Source: Datisca glomerata
Taxonomy: Eukaryota > Streptophyta > Magnoliopsida > Cucurbitales > Datiscaceae
NCBI GenBank assembly: GCA_003255025.1
Contig: QANY01009128.1
Location: 1,488,547 to 1,552,546, forward strand
Direction: 5' to 3'
DNA length: 64,000 nt
Position numbers and translations under genes: made by a program. The stretch's first letter is position 1; each line of letters opens with the position of its first letter. Of this stretch, positions 36,301 through 46,399 are shown piece after piece. The notes below the pieces were generated by a model. The model ran no database searches. It had not been told where the DNA came from and saw nothing but the letters and a program-made list of their open reading frames with translations.

Positions 36301-36619
36301 CATCAAATTGGATGAAGAAAGAAGCAAACCTGCTTGAGAATTGGACGAGGCAAATTCGACATTGCAAAGAATTCTAGCGCATCATTTCCCGTAATTCGAC
36401 CATCGCCATCTGAAACCAAACCGTATAACGGAAAAAATTACAAAACCTTTTTTCTCATTTTCTCCAGAATTTTCGCGGGAACTAAACGAACTCCAACATT
36501 TGAGAATCACACCAAAAAAGTTGAATGCATGTACCTGAATCAGCATAATTAAACCACTCCAATAAGATTCTCTGGTGCTCTTTGGAACACGTACTGAATG
36601 GAACCAAAGCAAATTCCAT
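30353..36619 (-). CDS. EHD: EH-domain (EHD) dynamin-like ATPase of endocytic recycling (547 aa, 16 exons)
   Basis: Minus-strand exons: 36619-36535, 36409-36330, 35540-35472, 35393-35330, 35157-35102, 35017-34965, 34608-34551, 34199-34086, 33984-33882, 33745-33696, 32632-32504, 32415-32170, 32077-31998, 31647-31521, 30811-30668 and 30538-30353. They total 1644 nt and every phase matches. The EH domain is N-terminal, as in plants, with an EF-hand loop D27[11 protein letters not shown]38. The G-domain has Walker A GQYSTGKT (208-215), DTPG (296-299) and NKAD (360-363). The middle has PFSGLTTFG and [10 protein letters not shown]. The C-terminus has [27 protein letters not shown] and the end SFRNPYD. 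Family members tubulate membranes and drive endocytosis or recycling. The sequence [10 protein letters not shown] appears two residues shorter than the usual HKLD form. A TRIM sits in the intron between exons 6 and 7. Confidence 0.93.
34671..34951 (-). mobile_element. TRIM (miniature LTR retrotransposon, 281 bp) in an EHD intron
   Basis: Two short direct repeats, 34671-34741 and 34875-34951, share CCAATTATCCCAAAAGCTTAAG and AATTAATTCTTAACA. On the minus strand each starts TGTTAAGAATTAATT. The 5' copy is followed at once by TGGTAGTTGAGCG, a worn tRNA-Met primer site. The 3' copy is preceded by the purine tract GTGAGGGGG. The internal part is only about 133 bp and non-coding. Flanks GTTTC and GTTCA match poorly as a target duplication. 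This is the standard TRIM layout. Confidence 0.8.
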
Positions 36620-37189
36620 ATCTGCAGAAAATGAAAAGTTGAGAGGCTTTATGTTATTCTTTACTGACTTTGATTTCCTTCCAAAATGGTACAGAATGGA
36701 AGCTCATGCTCTTTCTGTATGTAATGAGAAGCTTAGGGAAAGCTTCGCTGGTTTGCTTCGTTCAGTTTCTTCCCGCGGTGGAAGAGAGAGAAACGAGGAG
36801 TAAAAATTACTTTTTGAAAAACTAACTCTACTTTTTAAAAACTTCAAATATAACTCATTTTTGTAAACAATAAATAAAAAATAAAATATTAGCTCTTTAT
36901 TAATTGGTGTTATTAGCTCTTAGAACGTTGACTCAAAATAGAAACTTATGTAATTAAACAATATTCTAAAAAAGATATTTGAAACATTTCTGACACTATG
37001 TACTTAGAAGTGCATGTTGTGTAACAGTCATTCTTATCGGGTAAAAAAATGATCTCTTGATCATTAATCGATCTTACACGAGATCACAATATCAAATTTT
37101 GTCTATGAAAAATATATGATTCTATTACTGTTTGTTATAGATTATATCTATTTTAATAACCAATAATATTACTCTGAAGCTGACCTTCT
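36620..37189. other. EHD promoter region and AT-rich flank
   Basis: The first about 180 bp upstream of the EHD ATG are probably 5' UTR and promoter on the minus strand. The remainder is AT-rich with nothing recognisable. Confidence 0.4.
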
Positions 37190-38000
37190 TATTATGAAGA
37201 AGGGAAAGGGCTTTTTCAGCTTGCTGCTCGCTTTCTCGCTTCCGAGAAGTCAAAAGATTGGATTTCACCTATGATCAAATCAGTGGGCAACCGTAGTTTA
37301 CTTTTTTTGTGGTGTTGTTGACCTTGTTGAAAGCTAATTTTAAAAGTGGGCCTCGCTTTTCGGAGCTGCTCCCAGCTCACACTATGGCAAAAGAGGTGTC
37401 GTGAAGATCTAGGAGTGTGAGCAGTACGAGCTGGAAGGCTCCAATACTGTTTGGAGGGCAAGGGGCATAGATGCTAAACAAACCTGGCCCCAATCTATTG
37501 TCGTAGAAGTTGTTCCTAGGAAAGATTATGGTTCTCGGGTATCCAATCAATTAATCCTCCAAACTAGGGAAGTTTAAGCGGAAATGAAATAGTAGGGTGA
37601 GGGATAAGGGGAAGCCACTAAATTGAAGGCTTCGCTAGCTCGCTCTAACACTCATTTAGTAGACAAAAAGTGGAGTGCACAAGCCCCTTTAAAGATAGGG
37701 GTGAGTACTACACGAGCTCGTAAGTCAAGGACGGAACGAGCCTTGTCTACGAAGCAGAGCGACCTCGTCTTGCTTGCTTCTGGCGAAGCTTCTAGCATTA
37801 GATAATAGGCATTATTTTATGGTAGGAATACTACTTTATAGGCCGACCACTACATAGGAGCGATAGCGAAGCCAAGCCGTATAAAGGCGAGCATCCCTTA
37901 TAGCAATAACAAACGGCCTACTTATAGCCCTTTCTTTCCCCTTTATTTGGGAACTTGCAAAAAACAATTCAAAGAGAGAATCTCGTTTCAAACCCTTTTC
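37190..38000. other. Probable mitochondrial DNA insertion (NUMT)
   Basis: Base composition shifts abruptly from very AT-rich flanks to near-balanced sequence. The phrases (for example CTTCGCTAGCTCGCTC, CCGACCACTACATAGGAGCG, CGATAGCGAAGCCAAGCCG, GGCAAGGGGCATAGATG) have the style of angiosperm mitochondrial intergenic DNA. No intact mitochondrial gene is recognised. The short frames on both strands (37216-37461 minus, 37623-37805 plus) are not assigned. The call is by resemblance; the ends are approximate. Confidence 0.5.
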
Positions 38001-39698
38001 CTAACTACTTTTGAGAATGAGAAAAGAAGATCTAGTTTGAGATTATTACACATTAGATAAAGTAGCAAAATGCATGTGAGACTCCACTAGCTCACGCTCA
38101 TTAATATGGCTGTGTAAACATTGATCAAACTGATTAAATCGAATCAGATCAAATCAAACTAAAAATGATTGGTTTAATCACCTTTTTATCTAAATATAGT
38201 CGGTTCGGTCTTGGATAAAAATAACTTTTGGCATGAGTAGCCCTATTATCTAAATAATTAACAACAATAACTCTTAGATAATATTAGGTGCAAGAATGAC
38301 CCACCATCTATGACCCACTAACTAAAATTCAAATATCATAACTAGCCCTAAACTACAAACAAAAAACTCAATTAATTGTGTCTCTGTCATCTCCCTCTCT
38401 CACTCATCTGCCCGAAAAAACATCACAGCTCGCTGATCTCACGCTCTGACGGTCGGATTTGATTAATTGGTCAATCCACGCAATTGAAAGTTTATTTAGA
38501 AAACTAAAGTTGGTTAACCCAGTAGGACCTTCACTGAATCTAGTGAAGAAAACCATGAAATCCTCTGCTTCAAATTGCCTAAGGCTTTGGAGCTCAGAGG
38601 GAAGCCTATCGTGAGTTTTTTTGTTTTTTGTTTTTTTTAAGAGAAAGTTACAAGAGCAAAATAGTAAGTTCAATATGATTAAAAAATGTCTAAACTTAAA
38701 TCAGGTCATATTTACACCTATATAAATTAAAGGTCATTTCCGTTAAAAATATATCAAACTTTTCAGTTCGGTCCAAAATTTTCTTATATTTTGGATCGAA
38801 CCGACCGTTTAATCCTCCCTCATATTTATTTATTTCTCACAGTTTCTCCTTTCCTATTTCTCACGTTTAGTTTATATGATGTGGTTTAAATTATGAGTTT
38901 TTATTATAATGTTTGAAAACTTCTGAATTTTTTGAAACATGTATAACAAAATTAATTGATGACCCTCTTAAAAAAAATTATTGGTAAACCATAAAATCCG
39001 ATCAATTATTTTACGATCCGATCGGTTCGATTTATATATACATAAATGATCGGTTCGGTCCACATTTTAACCAGGCCGAACTGACCATGTCCACCACTGC
39101 TGGATGTGTGGGGTACTATGGGTCAATCAGGATTCAGGAACCGTCTTCTGATACACATCCAGCAGCCCGATTTCCTTTTCTTATTCTCATTTGATTTCAT
39201 CATGGGAAAAGTAGATTACTAATTTGCAATTTATTTTATGGTAAATATGATATCTCATTAATAATACTTCCCAATACAGAAGTAGTACACAGAGATATAA
39301 GATTCCAAAGCCTCAAATTCCAATGAAAAGCCTCAAATATTGACATAATTAAGGTTTCTAATTAAAATCATCCTTAGTTTCAACTCTATACGAAATTTAC
39401 ATCTAATTACACTACATCGACAAAAATAAACAATGTGGTTAAAGGGCAAAATGAACAAAGTGAACCGACATGCATAACAACAACAAAATATGTGAATACC
39501 TTGCACCTTTGATATTGTTATTTAATGCAACTAAAGTTCTTGTCGTCTTGATTATGTTCATAAAATCCACGTGAAGGCATGTATGTCCTACCTCCTCCGA
39601 GCATAGCGACAATAACAAAAAAATGTTGGTATTTTTCTCTCCACACATCTCTGCTAATTGTATTTTTTTTTAATTTGCATGAAACCAGAAACGATCTC
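38001..39698. other. Intergenic, with degenerate CGGTTCGGT-type repeats
   Basis: No gene is recognised. Around 38.2, 38.8 and 39.05 kb there are GGTTCGGTC/GAACCGACC words resembling the hAT-like MITE at 43.5 kb, so a related decayed element may occupy about 38.11-39.1 kb. The last 400 bp probably include the 3' UTR of the DUF3537 gene. Confidence 0.45.
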
Positions 39699-42600
39699 TT
39701 AAGAAATACCGATGGTCTTTCCGAGCAACCAAAGAACTAAAGATAACTCTATACCGAATATGGTGTGGAGGGTACTTCTGTCCAAAGTGAATCCATATAC
39801 AGTAATTCCGGCTCTGTTATTCTCGAAATACGTCACTGGGATATAAGATAAGAAAAAAAACGCATTAGAAAAGTTGATGACCAAAATGAAAGTTTAAATC
39901 TATAATCTCATGCAATTTACTATTTGTATGATTTTGTCGTTTGCTCGTCTTACAAACTACAGAAGAATCCCCTTAGAAGTTGACAATGATCTTCTCTAAT
40001 TTAGCCTTATGATCATTAGCACTATTAAATCATTCACCTATTTAAAGCCGTTGTTTATTCAACTAGGATATTCATTGAAAAATCTATGCCGTTGATTGTG
40101 GAGAAAAAAACATAAAGAGGTGATTTTTCACCTAAAGCTTGTCTCTTCTGGAATGAGATGGTGCTATAAGCATACGATGGGATCAATTTGGTGTTGTCCA
40201 GGTCATCCTCTTCATCACCAGCTTCATCACCGTCTGATTCCCCATCAACGGTCACAGGAAAAACTACTTGGCCTTGAGAAATCTGAGCCGTCGGAGTCTC
40301 ACCATCAGCAGCATCGAAAGAATCCAACGTCGCACAAACATGCCACTTGGCAGCAAGGCATGTGACTGATTGCGCCTTGTGTGTGATTTTTGTTGCACTA
40401 CGTAGTAATATTAGTAGGCCAACAAGAAGAGTCATGGAGCATAACTGCACCCATATAAAACCACCCATCAACATAAACATATATATATAGACATACATAT
40501 ATCTTTTTTTTCTTTTTTTCCTATTTTTTGAAATTCAAACATTTATAAATAATGACATTGATAGATGATTTTTTATTAATTATGTAGATTTTGTTATTAA
40601 TAAGAAAAGGGATGGAGGCGTACCGCAAGTTCTCCAGCTCTATAAATATTGACACTGGCAGTTGACTTGGTTGTGATGAGAAGGGAAGCAAATTGGCTTC
40701 CTGTGACCAAGACCAGGGACAACAATATGAACCCGCGATATCGATGGCTGATAATCCTCAGATGCCTCCTGATCCGGAGGTGCTCCGAGAGTACGGACCC
40801 CACATCAGAATCCACTTGGAAAACCGTGGCGAAATCTTGGAGGCGGAGAATCTGGAGGTGGCAGATCAGACGGAAGAGAACGCACACTAGGAAAATCACG
40901 GTGGTCCGATAGAGCCACGAGCACAGCTCCATTACGCATGCTACTGCGTCACTCACCACAACATTGCCCAAGAAGGGGATTTGCGAGGCTTCGGACGCGT
41001 ACCACCATATCTTGTATGCACTCTCAGCTAGAAAGCAAGGAATGACAAAGACTGATAGCAGTTTCAGTGATCTCTGCCCATTCAGAAAAATAAAAAAATT
41101 AAAATATACATTTTAAAAAAAAAAATTTAAACTGATCAAATTTTAATTGATGTAAAAAAAGAAAAAAGTCACAGTACTTTTATCAAACAATTCATTTTGC
41201 AAACTTTTATTGAAGTAAAATGAATCTATTCCACAAATGAAAAGATTGAGGAACCAATTTGGTGCTCTTTTACATGCTTTTGGCAGCTGTAAAGCTCTAA
41301 ATTTTAATTAAGTGATTCAAAGCCAGGATGTTAACAATCTACAAAATAGTGAACTATAACGGTGATATTAGAATTTAGAATCTAGATTGTCATCTTTTAA
41401 AATCATTTATTAATTTGAACAGATCTAATTAGACGGCTTAAATTTAACTTCTCATCTGATCACTTCTATACATAACTATCCAGGGCCATCATGTTATCCT
41501 ATTATTCACAAAAAAATCCCTATTTGTTTGGCTATTACGGAAGCTTTTTCCCCTGGTAAGCAAAGTGATATATTTGCACGTAGGAACTTGATTTAATGTA
41601 TTTTCAATCCATCAAAATAAAACGTACTAACTCAAATTTTCGTTTTTGGCTAACATGGATAATATTTATGACGTTATAAGTTGGTAGTGTGTATAGTATA
41701 GCAAAACTTAATTAGAGGCGTACATGAATAAATAAGTAAAAAAATAACAGGTTCTCGGAGGTGTATGAATGATCGCCATGTTTATAATCATGTAAAAGCA
41801 GTGTTGTATTTTCTGTACAGTGATGCTATATAGATTCTCTCTTATTCTTACAATATTTATTTAAATCATAAGAACATGTTAACTCTTATTAATTGATATG
41901 TGATCTCATATTCTACCTGATAATTAAATATATAATGAAAAAACCTCTAAATTTCAAGATGTAAGGTGGTCGCAGACCATGTATTGCGATTTTCCAAAAA
42001 TGAGACGAGATCTGAAAAAGAGTTGTGAAGAAAAAACAGAATGAAGAAAACACCGCCATTGAAGGTCCCAAAATCAATTAAGATAGCAGCATTAGAAACA
42101 GGGAACCCAGAAAAACCGGCAGGCAGGCACTCTAGATTGAGATGATTCCGAAGAAAACGAAAAAGAAAATTCAATTCTCCAATTAAAAAATCACAAAATT
42201 CTGAAATTAATTAACAAACCGAGCATAAAGCAAATCAGTTCGTTTAACAATTCAGTGAATTCACAGACTTCAGGGAGATAGAAGGAATTAAGAAACTTAC
42301 ATTGAGCTGTCCGGTGTAGCCCTTTCTCACAGTTTCACTCTCATCGCAAAGCTTATCAAAGAACAAGAACCTCCTCAATCCAAATTTCCTCACGAATCTG
42401 GACAGACAAAAGAACGAGAGCGTGGCGACGCTGCTGAGCGACAGCTGGACGACGCCGTCAAACGGCCGCTCGTGTTTGTTATCGCAGGAGGAGCAGGCGA
42501 GGAAGAAATGAGAAAGAGCAGGGACGACAATGGCGAAGAGGATGAACATGGACCAGGAAAGGCATGCCGTCCAGAGATTGGATTGGTCCACGCACATCCA

Positions 42601-42699
42601 TCGGAGATAGGATCTGAAGCTGTGCAATTCATCTTGTGCGTGAGAAACAGAGCGGTTGAACTTTTGCCTGTTTATGAGCGATTCTCTGTTGTCTCCCAT
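39699..42699 (-). CDS. DUF3537 / gustatory-receptor-like multipass membrane protein (432 aa, 4 exons)
   Basis: Minus-strand exons are 42699-42301, 41073-40624, 40444-40132 and 39835-39699, totalling 1299 nt with consistent phases. The N-terminus (HSFRSYLRWMCVDQSNLWTA) matches the DUF3537 (PF12056) opening. Hydrophobic segments lie at about residues 46-68, 84-100, 134-150 (LLSVFVIPCFLAESAYKIWW), 175-205 (ELCSWLYRTTVIFLVCVLFR), 245-262 (FILLSLVLVTGSQFASLL), 286-300 and at the C-terminus (FGIELSLVLWLLGKTIGI), giving about seven. A long acidic cytosolic loop (ESDGDEAGDEEDDLDN) sits before the last segment. Conserved RLICHLQILRLQDFA and HRYRGFILLS are typical. Structure-based work linked this plant family to insect gustatory receptors; the role in plants is unknown. 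A CCTATAAATA box lies on the minus strand at about 42827-42836. Confidence 0.85.
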
Positions 42700-42844
42700 C
42701 TGTTTGATTGGGAAGAATTTCTCCTCCTTTCCCCCTTTTTTGGGGGACGATGAAATTTAGTGGGAAGAGAAGGAGAGAAAAATGATTGGGGATTCTTTGC
42801 ATTAGAACTTTTATACGGGACTGTATTATTTATAGGAAAGATTT

Positions 42845-43496
42845 TTTGTCTTTGGAGAAAGAAATTGCAAAAACCAAAGCGGCTTAGGCATTTAATATAA
42901 TGTCATAATATATGTCACATAACATAATATTTATATCTTATATAAATGTTAAAAATTATGATGGTATATAACATTATCTGAACATCTAAATGATAATATT
43001 TTTTTGAAAAATAATAATAACTTTATAAATAAGTTCTTAATAAATATTTAGTAATTTTCTTTAACACTAGTAAATTATTTTTTGAATATATCAAATATAT
43101 TTTTAACCGGAGAGAGAATTTTGAGTGAGAAAATAAAGTCTGTAAGAGAATGGGAAGTTGACTGGGTAAATAATATATAGGAAGTTGTCTTTGCTTAAAT
43201 CTCAGAGTCTGGCGGTGGGGGAAAACACAAGCTGGTTTGACACGCGGTAGATTCTGGGTGGTGGCAGTCTGGCTGGCATAAAGTAACGAAATTAACTGAA
43301 TCGTTTCTGGAATTTTCCCCGGAGAACAGGGAGGTTTGGGGAGGTGTCTCTTTTTGATGCATTTGGTTTTGATCTCAACCTTTTAGTCAAACAATCAGCA
43401 CATCCAGTGGTCCCAAATTTATAACATAACAAATTCTGTCAAATGTAATTGAGGAATTCACTTGTAAGTTTCCAATAGGATTTTGAAAAGGTAGTT
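42845..43496. other. AT-rich intergenic stretch upstream of the DUF3537 gene
   Basis: Promoter-proximal sequence followed by AT-rich DNA. No ORF or repeat structure was recognised. Confidence 0.4.
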
Positions 43497-43941
43497 AGGG
43501 TGTTCACGATTCCATCGATTTTTTTATGAAAAATTTAATCGAATCGAAACTTCGGTTTGACAATAATACCGAACCGAAGCTTCAATTCGAGAATGATACC
43601 AAACCGAATCAAATTGTTCAAGACAGTAGAACCGAACCGAACCGTGAGTTTCGTTTAGTTCGGTTCGGTTCTCCGGTTCATTATTACTAATTAAAAAATA
43701 GTTTCCAATTTATACTATTGAAAAAAAGTAAAATTTAAAATTTTATTATCAATTCGGTTCAGTTCGTTTGATATGAAATTATATAAAAAATAGGAATTTT
43801 AAAGTTTTGATTTGGTTCGAAAATCACAGAAAACTTCAGTTTTCTAATTTTTCCAAACAAAACTGAATGTATAAAAAGAACTTGCCGAACCGACCATTTT
43901 CGATTCGGTTCGGTTCGGGACAAAAATGTTCACCCCTAACG
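43497..43941. mobile_element. Candidate hAT-like MITE rich in AACCGAACCG repeats
   Basis: The left end GTTAGGGTGTTCA and right end TGTTCACCCCTAAC are complementary termini of the TAGGGGTG type used by hAT elements. The interior is an inverted array of CGAACCGAA / TTCGGTTCGG words. The putative 8-bp flanks match only partly (AAGGTAGT and ACGGTGGG), so the boundaries are tentative. No coding capacity. Confidence 0.5.
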
Positions 43942-44043
43942 GTGGGCAGCAAAGCAAGTACAATGGTGAAAATAATGATTAATTTGCAAAATAATTTCCC
44001 CTAATTACTGTAATCACTTCCATGCCTTAATAGGCTAAGAATC

Positions 44044-44330
44044 ACTACAGCAAAAAGGCTTAGATGACAGTGACAACCCGTCATCAAAATCTTTTAATGA
44101 CGGACAAGTGATTGTCATCTAAACTCATTTTATCAAAATCCGTCATCAAAAAGTGCTGGTAAAACACATTTAATGACGGGGAATCCCCATCATTATAAGT
44201 GCCGCAAAAACACTTTTAATGACGGGGACCGCCCGTAATTATAGGTGTCGCACAAACACCTATAATGACGGGGATTCTCCATCATTAAATGATCATTTAA
44301 AAAACGGTCATGAAAAGGAAAAAATCTGCC
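44044..44330 (+). mobile_element. CACTA (En/Spm) transposon left terminus with subterminal repeats
   Basis: It starts CACTACAGCAAAAAGGC, the signature terminal motif of plant CACTA elements. It is followed by at least seven subterminal copies of TAATGACGGGGA or its complement, arranged as short hairpins (for example around 44173-44195 and 44262-44287). These bind the element's transposase in known members. No complementary right end was found up to the window end, so the element is truncated or its right end has diverged. Confidence 0.75.
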
Positions 44331-45985
44331 TTCCCATGACAGTTTATGTCATCCCAACTAATGCATTTAAATCATTTTTACCATATTACAAAGAGAATTA
44401 ATTATTATATTGCTACAACAGCGAGAGCGCCCACATTATTTTGGCTTATTCCAAACAGAATCAATTACAATAGCCAATGTTTTAATTATCAACATGGGAA
44501 AACCTATGCTTATAATCAAGCAAATGAACCAGTGTAAAATGATCTTTTAAATAATATGCACACAAGAATGTCAAAATGGAAAGAATTACCCCACAATAAT
44601 CACAGCCAGCTTCAGAGTGAACTTGAGAGGCTACATCATGCCACTGTGGTAGATCATCTTCCTCTTTACCACCACCGTTGGTACCTGAAAGCATATATAC
44701 ACTGGTAAATTCTATTGATGCATATATTTGCAAACTTGCATCACAGCAACCAGAGAGTAGCCAAAAGAATTAAATCTTCAATATAATTGAATTTTATGCA
44801 TCATCCTAGTAGAGGGGAATGACGTTATGTTTCTGAGTAACTTAAGTGTGAATTAAATATAGAGAATTTGGTTAGGATCTGGAAGACATTAAGCTTAGAC
44901 CAAACCGAGAAGAAAACATATTAGCAACTTTAGCATCTCATTCTAGTTAAAAGTAAAGCATTAATACTTCCCAATTCCTACAACTTATAAGGTAAAAATA
45001 GAATTCAACTAGAGAGCTAACAAGTTCTTGAATGTAAATGAATCATATGCTTACTTTCTTGCATTAGAGCTTGGTTTAATATCCCTATCGATGATACCAC
45101 GAGTTAGCTAGACTCCTAACCAACTTCAGCTGCTTGTGTTCAGAAGGATTCATCTTTCCCACTTATGGATCCAATACTGTGACAATAACATTTGTTGAAG
45201 CAATTGGAGATAATAATAAGAAATTAGCTCCATATTCCTAAACGCCAGAGAAAATAGAGGCTATCAAAGCATAAGTTGAATGTGAAAATGATTTTTAACT
45301 ACCAGTCTTACTGAATTGGACTACTAGTTATATGACTTATAAATACAACTAAAACTCAAGAGTTCAAGAACTGATATAGCAGCATTAATACGAAGTACAA
45401 AAGAATCCAATAGTTCTAAATGCATAATTAAGGGCTTCAATTAAGATATTGGAATTAAGTTGCATGAGAGGTAATTTTCTATCAATTGCAATAGTTAGTT
45501 GATTTATAGTAATCTATTACTGAAACAAATACATAAGAACAACTGAAACAAACACAAAGAATCTAATCCTTTTCTCATTATGTCAAAATCTATATGCAAA
45601 TAAACAAATGATAACAACTATTTTGTTAATATATTATGCCATACATAAATTTCAAAACAACAATTTAAGAAGTAAAGATGGTATGATTGTTGCATGGTAC
45701 CTGGAAAACAACGCGATGTTCAAAACTACAGAAGTCAACAATCAAATATAATTGAGAGTTTCCAATTTTGGAGCTTTCACGTTCCCTAATTCTCTCCATC
45801 ATTTTAAACGTAATGTGATCCATCCATGACAGTTTTTCTCTAACGTGATCATCAAATATCAAATATTTAATCAAAGATAGTTATTGTTAATAAGTTCTGC
45901 AAAACTTAAATTGTGTACTAAGAGAAACATACACGCAAACACAAAAAGAACTTATGAGTTTGGAGGAGGCAGAACTTTTTTATAC
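44331..45985 (-). other. Possible interior of the CACTA element; two exon-like pieces of unknown origin
   Basis: The minus strand carries two frames bordered by splice-like sites. At about 44690-44597 (after CTTTCAG) it reads GTNGGGKEEDDLPQWHDV, SEAGCDYCG. At 45874-45703, ending CAG|GTACC, it reads WMDHITFKMMERIRERESSK and VDFCSFEHRVVFQ. Neither is recognised as TNP1/TNP2 or as a known plant gene. They may be captured exons or degenerate element genes. The rest is AT-rich. Confidence 0.3.
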
Positions 45986-46354
45986 CTATCTATATTGCAC
46001 GAAGCATAGCCTTAAGATTATTGATGTCATGATGCAACTGTGATAAGAAACTAGCAAGATCGTCCTCGTCAAGCAAATTAGTTGTTGTTGCTTTATGTTT
46101 TTCTAGAATAACATCCAATGCATAAATATAAGACTCATCTCGCGACTGAGCCTTGCAAATAAACATCATATCTGTCACTTTTGACATAGCATAGACGACT
46201 ACCAACTTCCTTTTTGAATCATCACTGACAATTATATCGGCAACATTCTTAATTCTTTGCGAGCTACCGACATAGGTACCACTGAATTTATGAGCAGACC
46301 AAATGTCACCTTTAGGTAATTGAACTTTTTCTATAGACTTCTCCAGCGAAACAC
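45986..46354 (-). pseudogene. Captured exon of bifunctional aspartokinase-homoserine dehydrogenase (AK-HSDH)
   Basis: One exon-sized block, acceptor GCATCAG at 46355 and donor ATAG|GTATAA at 45985, 369 nt and in frame. It reads EKVQLPKGDIWSAHKFSGT, RIKNVADIIVSDDSKRKLVV, AMSKVTDM, YALDVILEKHKATT and DEDDLASFLSQLHHDINNLK. This is the aspartokinase N-terminus of plant AK-HSDH, the first enzyme of Asp-derived amino acid synthesis. The kinase signature KFGGT[SC] is changed to KFSGTY, and a TAG stop (45992-45990) replaces the expected Tyr codon just before the donor. No other AK-HSDH exons are seen. It lies 2 kb inside a CACTA terminus, so transposon capture is the likely origin. It is non-functional. 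Confidence 0.75.
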
Positions 46355-46399
46355 CTGATGCTAGCACACAATTGAAGTTTACAAATGTAGTTAGACTGG

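Noticed and set aside
40096..40912. Plus-strand frames of 65-89 codons
   Set aside because: They are the complement of DUF3537 exons 2 and 3, whose minus-strand frame is supported by splice sites and family motifs.
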